From JBJMQS01 sp045802605 (GTDB taxonomy: Bacteria > Planctomycetota > Planctomycetia > Gemmatales > Gemmataceae): a DNA stretch of 28,887 nt. Below are positions 7,214-14,778 of this stretch, in pieces. The first letter of the stretch is position 1; each line of letters begins with the position of its first letter. The notes under the pieces are model-generated. The model ran no database searches. It was not told the DNA's origin and worked only from the letters and a program-made list of their open reading frames with translations. The stretch is taken from assembly GCA_045802605.1 (NCBI GenBank), contig JBJMQS010000023.1, positions 1-28,887 on the forward strand. The letters are read 5' to 3'. The position numbers and the translations under genes were made by a program.

Positions 7214-8809
7214 TTATCCCAGCAAAAAGATCTTCGCGATTGTGAAGTAGATCACGATGCCTGTCACATCGACAAACGTCGCCACGAACGGACTCGATGC
7301 CACACCGGGATCGAAGCCGAGCGTGCGGAAGATCAGCGGCAACATGGAACCGATGAGCGTGCCCCACAAACAAATGCCAAACACTGCGCAGGCAATAACC
7401 GCTCCGAGCCGCATGGGATCAACTGGGACTTGCAGGAGTTTTGATTTTTCGGGGATGGCCAGCAATTGATCATCGCCGCGTTGGATGACTTGCGCGACCT
7501 TACCCTTTGGCAGTTCCACTCTGCGGAAGGTGTGTTCGGTGTATTCCAAGACCGATTTGGCCGGCAGTTCGATCGTGCCATCGGGGCCCGGCGTCGCATT
7601 AACCCCGGGCGGCAGACGCACGAGAATCCCGGCCTCGGCTTCGGTGTCGCCACCGCGGGTCGATTCGGGCGTGAGGCTGCCGCGGACAAACCCGATCGCT
7701 CCGAGCGTCAAGCCGAGGACAATTCCCATGATCATTTCATGCCGAAGCACTTTGAACCATTCGCGGGTCTGCAACTGGCCTAACGCCAAGGCGCGGGTGA
7801 TCAAAGTGGCCGCCTGCGAGCCGGAGTTGCCTCCGGTGGAGATGCACAACGGCACGAACAGACTCAACACGACGAGCTTGCCGATCTCACCTTCGAAATA
7901 AGACAGGGCCGTGAAGGTAAAAAGCTCGGCCACAAAAAGGAGAGAGAGCCAACCTGCTCGCGTGCGCCAAATTGTAAAGAAGCTTGCCTCCATGTAGTTT
8001 TCAGCCAGGGGTCCCAAACCTCCGGCGCGATGCACTTGCTCGGTGGCTTCTTCGACGACGACGTCCATGACGTCGTCATGCGTCACGATGCCGATGAGGC
8101 GCTGCTCGGCGTCGACAATCGGAACGGCTAGGAAGTCGTAGCGGCTCAGCTCTTGAGCTGCACGTTCGCGCTCGTCATCGGCGCGCAAGGTGACGACTTC
8201 GGTTTCCATCAGTTCACGCACCGGCATGTGCCGCGGTGCGAGAATCAGATCGCGCAGGCCGACGACGCCCTGAAGTTTGCGGGTATTTTCCTCGAGGATG
8301 TAAATGACATAAATCGTTTCGGAATTCGGAGCCAAGAGACGCAGGCGGTCAATCGCCTCGCCAGCACGTAAATTGGCCGGGAGCCAAGCGTAGTCTGTGG
8401 TCAGGATCGCGCCGACGGTTCCTTCTTTGAACGACATCATCGTCTTGATGTCTTTGCGGTCGGCTTCATCGACCAAGCGCAGCAAGCCTTCGGAGACCCG
8501 CGGCGGCAGTCGGCGGAGGAGGGCGACGCGGTCGTCGTGCGACATCTGTTCGATCAGCTTCGCCATCCGTGGCTGGCCGGCACCTTCGGCCAGCTCAACC
8601 TGTTTCTCGATCGGGAAGTATTCGAACACGGCCGCCTGATCGCGAATTGGCGAATGCTCGAGCACTCGCCAAATGTCTTCGAGAGTGAAGTCCTCAAGCA
8701 CCTCGGCCACGGTCGCGGGGTGAAGGTTTTCGCAAAAGGTGCGCAACTGTTCGGAGTCGCCATCATCCAGCATCTCGCGCAGTTCCGGGCCAAACAGAGG
8801 ATGACTCAT
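7214..8809 (-). CDS. mgtE: MgtE-type magnesium transporter with an extra extracytoplasmic loop
   Basis: A 531-residue protein with the MgtE order: N-terminal superhelical MgtE_N domain (about 1-125), a CBS pair (about 130-260), a connecting helix, and a five-helix membrane domain (about 280-531). The pore signatures GNSGSQAATLITRALALG and DPGVASSPFVATFVDVTG are present. MgtE is a Mg2+ channel gated by intracellular Mg2+ through the N and CBS domains. Typical MgtE proteins are about 450 residues; the excess here is an insert of about 85 residues (about 377-463, bases 7420-7680) between helices 3 and 4, rich in charged and Pro/Gly residues. Start taken as ATG 8809 (MSHPLFG) with GGAG 8 bases upstream; an in-frame GTG at 8830 would add 7 residues. 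It lies 39 bases after the CYTH-PanC gene on the same strand, so probably co-transcribed. Confidence 0.93.
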   Translation of the reverse strand: MSHPLFGPELREMLDDGDSEQLRTFCENLHPATVAEVLEDFTLEDIWRVLEHSPIRDQAAVFEYFPIEKQVELAEGAGQPRMAKLIEQMSHDDRVALLRRLPPRVSEGLLRLVDEADRKDIKTMMSFKEGTVGAILTTDYAWLPANLRAGEAIDRLRLLAPNSETIYVIYILEENTRKLQGVVGLRDLILAPRHMPVRELMETEVVTLRADDERERAAQELSRYDFLAVPIVDAEQRLIGIVTHDDVMDVVVEEATEQVHRAGGLGPLAENYMEASFFTIWRTRAGWLSLLFVAELFTFTALSYFEGEIGKLVVLSLFVPLCISTGGNSGSQAATLITRALALGQLQTREWFKVLRHEMIMGIVLGLTLGAIGFVRGSLTPESTRGGDTEAEAGILVRLPPGVNATPGPDGTIELPAKSVLEYTEHTFRRVELPKGKVAQVIQRGDDQLLAIPEKSKLLQVPVDPMRLGAVIACAVFGICLWGTLIGSMLPLIFRTLGFDPGVASSPFVATFVDVTGIVIYFTIAKIFLLG

Positions 8810-8848
8810 GAGGCTGACTCCAACGCCCACCCGCGACGATGTGGTGGC

Positions 8849-10249
8849 TTACTGTAAGGGCAAGTTATCGATCAATCGGGTGCCGCCGAGGCGGGCGGCG
8901 ATCAGGGCGAGGGCCGGGCCGTCGATGTGCGTGAAGGGAGCAAACGTGTCAGCATGAACGATCGCGGCATAATCCAATTGCACATCCGGCATCCGTGCCA
9001 CAGTGTCCTGCATCAGTTTGTTCAACGCCGTTGCGTCGCGTTCGCCCGCTTCGAAAGCCGACTTGGCCGCGAAGAGGGCTTGGGACAACGCCACGGCTTG
9101 CTTCCGCAACTCTGGGGCAAGGTAGCGATTTCGCGAACTCAGGGCCAGCCCGTCCGGCTCTCGCACGGTCAGAACGATGGCGAGGCGGACCGGCATATCG
9201 AGGTCGCTCACCATTCGCTGAACGAGCCGCGCTTGCTGGGCGTCCTTCTGGCCGAAGTAGGCGACGTTGGGCTGGACCATATTGAACAGCTTGAGGACCA
9301 CCGTCGCCACGCCGCGGAAGTGGCCCGGACGAATCGCACCTTCGAAGACATCCGAAAGGCCTTGGATCTCGACAAAGGTGCTGAAGTCTAACGGATAAAC
9401 CTCGTCTGGCTTCGGGGTGAAAACCAAATCGACGCCATGCTCGCGACACAGGGCGACATCGGCTTCTAGCGTCCGTGGATATTTGCTGAAGTCTTCGTTC
9501 GGGCCGAACTGCGTCGGGTTCACGAAGACGCTGACCACGACGAAGCCGCACTCTTTGCGGGCTTGGTCGATCAATGCCGCGTGGCCCGCATGCAGGGCGC
9601 CCATCGTGGGCACCAAGCCGATAGTCGTGCCGCGGTGGCGGACGGGTGCCAGTATCTGACGCAAGCCATCGACTGACTCCGCCCGTTGGGTTTCAGGTGC
9701 TGCCGTTTTTCGTTGGGACAATACGAGTTGCAGATACGATCGCCGTTCTTGTTGGCTTAAGCCGAGTTCCTTCGCAGAGGAGATGACAAGCTTTTTGGCC
9801 GCGTCAAAATCTTTTTCCTCTGCGACGATCTCGACTTCAGCGAACGTGCCGATGGAGTCGAGCGAGTCGATCGTGGCATGCAACGCGAAACCATCGCGAT
9901 GGGTTTCAAACGTCTCGCGCGATTTGCGGACCTGCTCTACCGGTCGGTAGCGCAGAGAGCTCAGCATGAGGTAGGCTGCTCGCAACGGCTCGTCACCGTC
10001 GCGCAACAAGACTTCGATCTCCGGACGTGTCTTCGTTTCATGATCGCGCTTCGGACCTTTGTAAATGATCGAATTGCGGCCATTCGATGTTCGAATGCGA
10101 AGCACTTCATCGGTGACGGCAAAATCACGATCTGGAGCGGCGAAATATTGATCCACCTCGGCTATCGTGCCCAAGGCTTTCCAACCTGAAAGGGCCGCCC
10201 GCAATCGTGCGACATCGTCCACAACAAATTTGATTTCAACTTCGAGCAT
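8849..10249 (-). CDS. panC: Fusion of a CYTH (CyaB-like) domain and pantothenate synthetase PanC
   Basis: One uninterrupted 466-residue frame joins two enzymes. Residues 1-175 are a CYTH/class IV adenylate cyclase-type domain, with the defining ExExK motif as EVEIK (3-7), then EVDQYFAAPDRDFAVTDE, IIYKGPKRDHETKTRPEIEV and TFAEVEIV. CYTH enzymes act on triphosphates (cAMP synthesis, thiamine triphosphate or polyphosphate hydrolysis). Residues 191-466 are a complete pantothenate synthetase, which joins pantoate and beta-alanine using ATP to make vitamin B5: PTMGALHAGHAALI (214-227), FVNPTQF, GQKDAQQ and DGLALSSRNRYL are all canonical. The linker is only about 15 residues. Start is ATG 10249 (MLEVEIKF, the usual CyaB start), with a weak GGGA upstream; a longer frame from 10303 has no CYTH homology. 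Upstream of mgtE by 39 bases. The PanC call is certain; the activity of the CYTH half is unknown. Confidence 0.95.
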   Translation of the reverse strand: MLEVEIKFVVDDVARLRAALSGWKALGTIAEVDQYFAAPDRDFAVTDEVLRIRTSNGRNSIIYKGPKRDHETKTRPEIEVLLRDGDEPLRAAYLMLSSLRYRPVEQVRKSRETFETHRDGFALHATIDSLDSIGTFAEVEIVAEEKDFDAAKKLVISSAKELGLSQQERRSYLQLVLSQRKTAAPETQRAESVDGLRQILAPVRHRGTTIGLVPTMGALHAGHAALIDQARKECGFVVVSVFVNPTQFGPNEDFSKYPRTLEADVALCREHGVDLVFTPKPDEVYPLDFSTFVEIQGLSDVFEGAIRPGHFRGVATVVLKLFNMVQPNVAYFGQKDAQQARLVQRMVSDLDMPVRLAIVLTVREPDGLALSSRNRYLAPELRKQAVALSQALFAAKSAFEAGERDATALNKLMQDTVARMPDVQLDYAAIVHADTFAPFTHIDGPALALIAARLGGTRLIDNLPLQ

Positions 10250-10416
10250 GGCGGATCCCGGCGTGTTGCTACAATTCTCGCAGCGCGACCTCGGAGAATC
10301 CACCTTTTGTTAGCGGGACGCGCAGGCGAAGTTGACCTGAGTCTGCCAGTTGGGGCAGAGACGCTGGTTTCCTCGCTGGCGCGTCGGGCTCACAAGACAC
10401 CGAGAGAATCCACGTG

Positions 10417-10767
10417 ATGAGCGAGTTTGTCTCTGTTTGCAAGCGATCCGACATCCCTCCTCGCGGCAGCAAAACGGTCGCGGTGGATGGCAAGCTGATC
10501 GCCATCTTCGATGATCGCGGCACCCTGTGCGCCATGGATGACGTCTGCCCGCACATGGGTGCATCGCTCGGCGCGGGTGAACTGGAAGAGGGGATCGTGA
10601 CCTGTCCTTGGCACGGCTGGCGATTTCGGGTTTGCGATGGCACTTGGGCGGATAACCCCAAAATCAAAATCCCCAGCTTCGAAGTGCGAATAGAAGGTGA
10701 AGACGTGCTGGTGTGCCCGGTGAAACGGCAGTTTCCTGGGTCGGTTGGGGGCCAATGGATGGGTTAA
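10417..10767 (+). CDS. Rieske [2Fe-2S] ferredoxin-like protein
   Basis: A 116-residue soluble Rieske protein. The cluster ligands are all visible: C44-P-H46 in DDVCPHMGASL and C63-P-W-H66 in VTCPWHGWRF, the CxH...CxxH arrangement of Rieske centres. Size and pattern match the small NirD/ferredoxin-component type that passes electrons to an oxygenase or reductase. No partner oxygenase or reductase gene is beside it, although a cytochrome P450 gene occurs about 8 kb away; any link is speculative. Start chosen as ATG 10417; a GTG codon lies immediately before it. No signal peptide. A 14-bp inverted repeat starts right after its stop codon. Confidence 0.92.
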   Translation: MSEFVSVCKRSDIPPRGSKTVAVDGKLIAIFDDRGTLCAMDDVCPHMGASLGAGELEEGIVTCPWHGWRFRVCDGTWADNPKIKIPSFEVRIEGEDVLVCPVKRQFPGSVGGQWMG

Positions 10768-10822
10768 TTGCAGAATGAAAAGGCCGCATCAGGCCAGTTC
10801 TGTATTGTTTTTCATTCTGCAA
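10768..10822 (+). terminator. 14-bp inverted repeat directly after the Rieske gene
   Basis: TTGCAGAATGAAAA (10768-10781) is perfectly complementary to TTTTCATTCTGCAA (10809-10822), and begins on the base after the TAA stop. The 27-base loop holds a GGCC...GGCC sub-stem. TCTGCAAT words are repeated just downstream (10817-10845). It may be a terminator or a dispersed palindromic repeat; the following sequence has no T-run. Confidence 0.6.
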
Positions 10823-10868
10823 TCTGCAATCTAAATTCTGCAATTCCCCTGAGGAGGATCGCCACGTT

Positions 10869-11699
10869 ATGTCCCAGGTCACGCCGCCGGTTGCCCATCG
10901 CGCTCATACGACCCCGACCAACGAGATCCGGGTCTACGGGCACTCCAAGCTCTTTTACTGGTGGCCGATCTGGATGCTGGCGTTTTTGTTCGCCATCCTC
11001 ACTTGGTGGGACGGCCATCGCATGGCGATCCTGCCGCCGGGCACGAGGGTTGAGCATCAAGCGGATAGGCCTTATGTCATCACGGCGGAGCCGAAGCCGA
11101 ACGACACGAAGGAACTCGACGAAGCAGTGCAGCGCGGCAACTTCCGCATGCGGGTGTCGCAGAACCATAGCCTCGGGGCGATCTTTGTCATCGCCTTGTT
11201 GCTCGTGGTGACAATCACGAATGTGCCGATGCGCGGATTGTGGTCGGTGATCTTAATCGTCATTCTCGTGCTCGGAACGATTATTATCTCGCTGGTCGAA
11301 GGACTCTGGGATCGGATCTTCTCCGCACTCGGCGATTTGCACATTCACATTAACTTGGCAGGCTATCTGTTCATTGGTTTGGGCCTCCTGGCGCTGTGGG
11401 GCTTTACCGTGTTCTTCTTCGATCGGCAGATATACATGGTGTTCACGCCTGGCCAATTGCGGGTCTGTCTCGAGATTGGCGCGGGCGAAACAGCGTATGA
11501 CACGATGGGCATGGTGATTCAACGGCAGCGGGACGATCTCTTCCGACACTGGATTTTGGGATTGGGGTCAGGTGATTTGATCGTGCGCACATCCGGAGCA
11601 CATTCGCACGAGTTTCACATGGAGAACGTGCTCAACGTCAGCTCCAAGCTGCACGCAATCGAAGACATGATGCGTGATAAGCAAGTCGTCGCGGGGTAA
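10869..11699 (+). CDS. Four-helix membrane protein with PH-like C-terminal region, function unknown
   Basis: A 276-residue protein I cannot assign to a named function. Four hydrophobic segments are clear at about 28-46, 101-120, 123-144 and 163-184, with a hydrophilic stretch (about 50-98) between the first two. The C-terminal 90 residues (VYMVFTPGQLRVCLEIG-like start, ending MRDKQ) are soluble and look like a bacterial PH-type beta barrel closed by a C-terminal helix; that is inference from pattern, not a firm match. GAGGAGG at 10851-10857 is an excellent ribosome site but 11 bases from the ATG. It follows the Rieske gene by 101 bases, with a palindrome between, and ends in a strong bidirectional hairpin. 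Confidence 0.75.
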   Translation: MSQVTPPVAHRAHTTPTNEIRVYGHSKLFYWWPIWMLAFLFAILTWWDGHRMAILPPGTRVEHQADRPYVITAEPKPNDTKELDEAVQRGNFRMRVSQNHSLGAIFVIALLLVVTITNVPMRGLWSVILIVILVLGTIIISLVEGLWDRIFSALGDLHIHINLAGYLFIGLGLLALWGFTVFFFDRQIYMVFTPGQLRVCLEIGAGETAYDTMGMVIQRQRDDLFRHWILGLGSGDLIVRTSGAHSHEFHMENVLNVSSKLHAIEDMMRDKQVVAG

Positions 11700-11702
11700 T
11701 TG

Positions 11703-11769
11703 AAGACTAACGACAGAGACACCGAGAAAATCGTTTTCTCGGTGCCTCTGTGTCTCTGTGGTTAGTCTT
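11703..11769. terminator. Strong bidirectional terminator between convergent genes
   Basis: CACCGAGAAAA (11720-11730) and TTTTCTCGGTG (11734-11744) form a perfect 11-bp stem with a 3-base loop; outer arms AAGACTAAC (11703-11711) and GTTAGTCTT (11761-11769) also pair, and the region between carries near-complementary CAGAGAC/GTCTCTG words. A-rich and T-rich sides give a U-tract on either strand. The right arm overlaps the stop codon of the minus-strand gene. Confidence 0.85.
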
Positions 11770-12265
11770 ATTTCTTGCCGGTCGGAGCGGGTGTGCTGGC
11801 TTCGATCTCTTCTTTCTCCATCGGCTTTTTCAGAAGCTGCATGAAGAATGGACCGCCGGACTTCTTGTCGTTGGTAATCTTCTCGAGATAGTTCTCGGCA
11901 TCGCGCTTCTTCGGATAAGCAAACTCTTGCAGCAACGCGTGCGAGTTGCTATAGACGGCCCACACCACTTTCATGCGAACGACTTTGGGTGTGCGCGTGC
12001 GCTTGGCGGGTGCTTTCTTCTTCGCTACGGCGACTTTCTTCTTGGCCTTTTTCTTCGGCTTATCCTCATCGTCATCATCGTCGCCCGAATCGGCCTCGTC
12101 ATCGCCGGAGGCTTCTTCTTCGGCGTCCTCGTCCTCTTCTTCATCCTCTTCTTCTTCGACTTCGGCCTTATCCTCGGGCTTCGTCTTGGATTTGCCTTTG
12201 CGCTCGGCGGCTTCGGTCTGCTCGCGCAATGTACGTCGATCGAGGGTGCGTCGGGCCCGTGCCAT
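11768..12265 (-). CDS. Acidic/lysine-rich low-complexity protein with a small conserved-looking C-terminal domain
   Basis: A 165-residue protein of three parts: an N-terminal basic stretch (MARARRTLDRRTLREQ), an acidic Glu/Asp run at about 27-66, and a Lys/Ala/Pro-rich run at about 67-95 (DKPKKKAKKKVAVAKKKAP) resembling histone H1-like tails. The last 70 residues are non-repetitive (RMKVVWAVYSNSHALLQEFA, then a KKRDAENYLEKI helix) and look like a small alpha/beta fold; I recall similar domains in planctomycete hypothetical proteins but cannot name one. The Lys/Ala/Pro tail suggests nucleic acid binding and the acidic run could mimic DNA or bind cations; both are inference. Start is ATG 12265, with GGGAGG 8 bases upstream; an earlier in-frame ATG at 12289 lacks one. 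Divergent from the sigma factor gene. Confidence 0.8.
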   Translation of the reverse strand: MARARRTLDRRTLREQTEAAERKGKSKTKPEDKAEVEEEEDEEEDEDAEEEASGDDEADSGDDDDDEDKPKKKAKKKVAVAKKKAPAKRTRTPKVVRMKVVWAVYSNSHALLQEFAYPKKRDAENYLEKITNDKKSGGPFFMQLLKKPMEKEEIEASTPAPTGKK

Positions 12266-12552
12266 CAGTTCAGCCTCCCTGAAGCGCAAAATTTCCGCTA
12301 TATATCGAACTGTTAAGGTACGGTAGGCAGTTCGCGGTGGACAGTGACACGGTTCAGCGACACATCTGGCGTTTTGTACACTCTGAAAATGGCGTGAAAA
12401 CTGCGGGCATGACCCGTCGTAACTCGTGACGGAGCCCTGAGAACGGAGCTAGATTTGGGTTGGCTCGATTTCAGGCACGCTGATGCGTATGATCTAGGCG
12501 AATAACGGTGTTCCCAGAAACGTCTAATAAACAAGGGAGTGTACGCCAGGCC

Positions 12553-13137
12553 ATGGTCGCAGTTACGGCCTCGCCCCCGGCCCCGCCCACCGATGAGCAG
12601 TTACTGGGGCGTCACGCTGCCGGTGACCGCCACGCGCTGGACGAACTCTTCCGCCGACATCGTCAACCGGCTTACCGGGTGGCATTTCGGTTATTGGGCC
12701 AGGAAGCTGACGCGTTGGACGCGGTGCAGGAAGCCTTTATCAAGGTGATTACTCACCTGGATGGTTTTGAGCGACGCAGTTCGTTCAAGACTTGGCTGAT
12801 GCGAGTGGTGACCAACGCGGCATTGGATTTGGGTCGGAAGCGTTCCCGCCGGGCGACGTTGCCTGAAATGGATGAGGGCGGGGAGGTTGACGCCGGCGTC
12901 CTAACCTGGGACGATCCGACGCGCGGCTTGGAAAACGCCGATCTCCGCAAGGCCTTGAATAAGGCGCTCGCGGAGTTGCCCGACGTGCAAAGACAAACCT
13001 TAGTCCTGCACGTCGAGGGGGAGTTGAGTTACAAGGAAGTAGCCGAAGTGCTGGGCATCTCGATCGGCACGGTGATGAGCCGGCTGTTCTATGCACGGCA
13101 GAAACTGAAATCGGCCCTAAGCGAGCACGCGACATGA
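12553..13137 (+). CDS. ECF-type RNA polymerase sigma factor
   Basis: A 194-residue sigma-70 family protein of the extracytoplasmic-function group. Region 2 is seen in ALDELFRRHRQPAYRVAFRL, DALDAVQEAFIKV and FERRSSFKTWLMRVVTNAALD; region 4 is seen in LAELPDVQRQTLVLHVEGEL and SYKEVAEVLGISIGTVMSRL, the DNA-binding helix-turn-helix for the -35 element. Regions 1 and 3 are absent, as expected. It would direct polymerase to a small regulon once its anti-sigma partner releases it. Start is uncertain: ATG 12553 is preferred, but an in-frame GTG at 12508 would add 15 residues and neither has a strong ribosome site at good spacing. The TGA overlaps the ATG of the next gene by 4 bases (ATGA), the usual sign of translational coupling with an anti-sigma gene. 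Confidence 0.95.
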   Translation: MVAVTASPPAPPTDEQLLGRHAAGDRHALDELFRRHRQPAYRVAFRLLGQEADALDAVQEAFIKVITHLDGFERRSSFKTWLMRVVTNAALDLGRKRSRRATLPEMDEGGEVDAGVLTWDDPTRGLENADLRKALNKALAELPDVQRQTLVLHVEGELSYKEVAEVLGISIGTVMSRLFYARQKLKSALSEHAT

Positions 13138-13808
13138 ACACACCACACAACGAACCCTGGCGGCCAGAACTGCTAGCCGGCTATGTCGATGGCGAACTGA
13201 ATGCACACGATCGTTACCTCGTCGAAACCCATCTTGCCAAACATCCGGAAGCCCGCGCTGAACTTGAAACACAAAAAGACCTATCGCGCAAGAATGAGAT
13301 TTGGTTGAAGACAGCCGCCCCTCAACCCACAGACGCCATGTGGGTGGATTTGGCCAATAAGATCCGTGCAGGTTTGCAGCCGCAAACGACGCCGGCGTTC
13401 AGCTATCAAGCGGTGGACACCGATCGCGAGCAAACTCGCCGGTTCAATACCTGGCGCAAGATGGCTGCAGGCGGTTCACTCGTCGCTGCGGTGGCGATCT
13501 TGGCGATCGGCCTCGTGAATCGCGGCCCGCAGGCCGCCAATGTGGTAAACGTCACGCCCAATGATGGTGTGTTGGCTGTTGCGGCCGAAAGCGAAATCGA
13601 AGTCGTCAGCCTCCAAGGCGACGGCGATGTGTTGGTGGTCGGCCAGCCGCCCGTGAAGGGGCCGCTCGAATTGGTGACTGAGGGGGAAATGGTCGTGCTC
13701 GGCAGCGACCGGGGCCTTTACTCGCCAGAAAGCAAAGATGGCAAGGATCCGCGCAAACCGATTTTGCTTGGGCCCTCGGATAAGAACCCGACCCAACCGG
13801 TTCCATAA
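13134..13808 (+). CDS. Single-pass anti-sigma factor-like protein
   Basis: A 224-residue protein whose ATG overlaps the sigma factor stop by 4 bases. The N-terminal ~50 residues (LLAGYVDGELNAHDRYLVETHL) have the shape of the zinc-finger anti-sigma (ZAS) domain, but the usual H-x3-C-x2-C cysteines are missing: this region contains no cysteine at all. A single membrane helix lies at about 110-128 (MAAGGSLVAAVAILAIGLV), placing residues 1-109 in the cytoplasm and about 95 residues outside. The outer part is Val/Gly/Asp-rich and ends in a Pro/Lys-rich tail. Position and architecture support an anti-sigma role sequestering the neighbouring sigma factor; the family call is inference. A strong terminator follows 15 bases after the stop. 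Confidence 0.8.
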   Translation: MNTPHNEPWRPELLAGYVDGELNAHDRYLVETHLAKHPEARAELETQKDLSRKNEIWLKTAAPQPTDAMWVDLANKIRAGLQPQTTPAFSYQAVDTDREQTRRFNTWRKMAAGGSLVAAVAILAIGLVNRGPQAANVVNVTPNDGVLAVAAESEIEVVSLQGDGDVLVVGQPPVKGPLELVTEGEMVVLGSDRGLYSPESKDGKDPRKPILLGPSDKNPTQPVP

Positions 13809-13823
13809 AACAATCAGAGATAA

Positions 13824-13861
13824 AAAGACGCCAAGCGACCTAAAGGGCGCTTGGCGTCTTT
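13824..13861 (+). terminator. Intrinsic terminator of the sigma/anti-sigma operon
   Basis: AAAGACGCCAAGCG (13824-13837) and CGCTTGGCGTCTTT (13848-13861) form a perfect 14-bp stem with a 10-base loop, ending in a T-run. It separates the sigma/anti-sigma pair from the following secreted-protein gene. Confidence 0.9.
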
Positions 13862-13892
13862 GGCTTTATGCGGTCGTTTGGAGGGATTCCCG

Positions 13893-14378
13893 ATGCTGCG
13901 AACACTTTTAGGTTTCGCGTTCATCCTTGGCTTGTTTGCCCCATCGATTCAAGCTGCCGACGAGGCGCAGATCACGGTCGTCGCCATATTGGCAAACGAT
14001 CGCGACAAGCTCATTAACAGCGATCTCAAGAACATTGCGGCTGAAGTGCAAAAGAAGCACCCGGGCTTTACGGGCTTTCGACTCGAGCGGCAAACGGTCA
14101 AGAAAGTCGCCTTGAAGCAGAAGGAAATCTTTCCGCTGATTGACGATGTTTCGGCCGAGGTCACGGTCAACTCTTACGACGCGAAAGAGAACAAGTCGAA
14201 CGCGACCATCAAGGCGCCGCATTCCGGGGAAGTGACTTACGCCATTGCCGGCGAAAAGTATGTGCCCATCGTGACTCGTTATCAGACAAAAGACAAAGAC
14301 ACTTTGATCTACGCGGTGATGATCAAGCCGCTGCCGGCGAAGCCCGCCGACAAAGAAAAAGAAAAACCGGGCGAGTAG
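13893..14378 (+). CDS. Secreted protein of unknown function
   Basis: A 161-residue protein with a clear Sec signal peptide (MLRTLLGFAFILGLFAPSIQAAD; likely cleavage after IQA, around residue 21). The mature part is a lysine-rich alpha/beta-looking domain: ITVVAILANDRDKLINSDLK, HPGFTGFRLERQTVKKVALK, then strands ending VTRYQTKDKDTLIYAVMIKP, and a charged tail (KPADKEKEKPGE). I do not recognise a named family. Start is ATG 13893 because it precedes the signal peptide and has GGAGGG (13880-13885) 7 bases upstream; the frame is open further upstream (13851), but that would run into the terminator. Its position just after the sigma/anti-sigma operon makes it a candidate target of that sigma factor (inference). 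Confidence 0.85.
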   Translation: MLRTLLGFAFILGLFAPSIQAADEAQITVVAILANDRDKLINSDLKNIAAEVQKKHPGFTGFRLERQTVKKVALKQKEIFPLIDDVSAEVTVNSYDAKENKSNATIKAPHSGEVTYAIAGEKYVPIVTRYQTKDKDTLIYAVMIKPLPAKPADKEKEKPGE

Positions 14379-14382
14379 TTGG

Positions 14383-14430
14383 GAGCAGTAATGCGATGAT
14401 GAAGCACGCTTCGTCACCGCATTGCTGCTC
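14383..14430. terminator. Long hairpin between convergent genes
   Basis: GAGCAGTAATGCG (14383-14395) pairs with CGCATTGCTGCTC (14418-14430) with one T-G wobble; an inner stem GATGAAG/CTTCGTC (14398-14404 and 14409-14415) extends it. It lies between the secreted-protein stop (14378) and the stop of the minus-strand gene (14437). Confidence 0.7.
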
Positions 14431-14436
14431 ACGCGA

Positions 14437-14778
14437 TTAACGGACTCCCAGCGCTTCGGGTGTCGGCATTGACAGCACGGGCACTTGGGCCGGCACGCCC
14501 AGCGCATCCGGCGAAGGCATCTTTAAGCGTTGCTTTGACTGCGGCTCCTCGGGCATTTGCCCGCGCGTCGTTGAAGGCCGCACGGCCGGTCGCACCGGCT
14601 GTTGCGGTGCAAGTTGGCGCGGAGCGTAGTTTGGTAATGGGTATGGCGCGGCAAAGGCCGGCAAACTGCCGGCCGGGATTGAACACCCGGTGGGGCCTCA
14701 GCCGGCTTTGGCTTGGTTCGGTGACACAGAAACGAGTGCGAGTGATAGGAAGCAGACCGACAGCACATCCTTGCGCAT
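14437..14778 (-). pseudogene. Small secreted Pro-rich protein interrupted by an in-frame TGA
   Basis: ATG 14778 opens a frame encoding a good signal peptide (MRKDVLSVCFLSLALVSVSP, then NQAKAG) that hits TGA at 14700-14698. The same frame then continues for 86 codons without another stop to TAA 14437-14439, encoding GPTGCSIPAGSLPAFAAPYP, a Pro/Gln/Arg-rich middle, and two related nonapeptides (PSPDALGVP and PTPEALGVR). The signal peptide ends exactly where the mature domain should begin and the frame does not shift, so one base change (TGG or CGA to TGA) or a read error accounts for the break. A TTG at 14664 could start the second part but would lose the export signal. No selenocysteine element or partner is seen. 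Family unknown; probably periplasmic or surface-exposed when intact. Confidence 0.6.

Noticed and set aside
14698..14700. Selenocysteine at the in-frame TGA
   Set aside because: No downstream stem-loop typical of bacterial SECIS was found and the protein is not a redox enzyme; a point mutation or read error is simpler.
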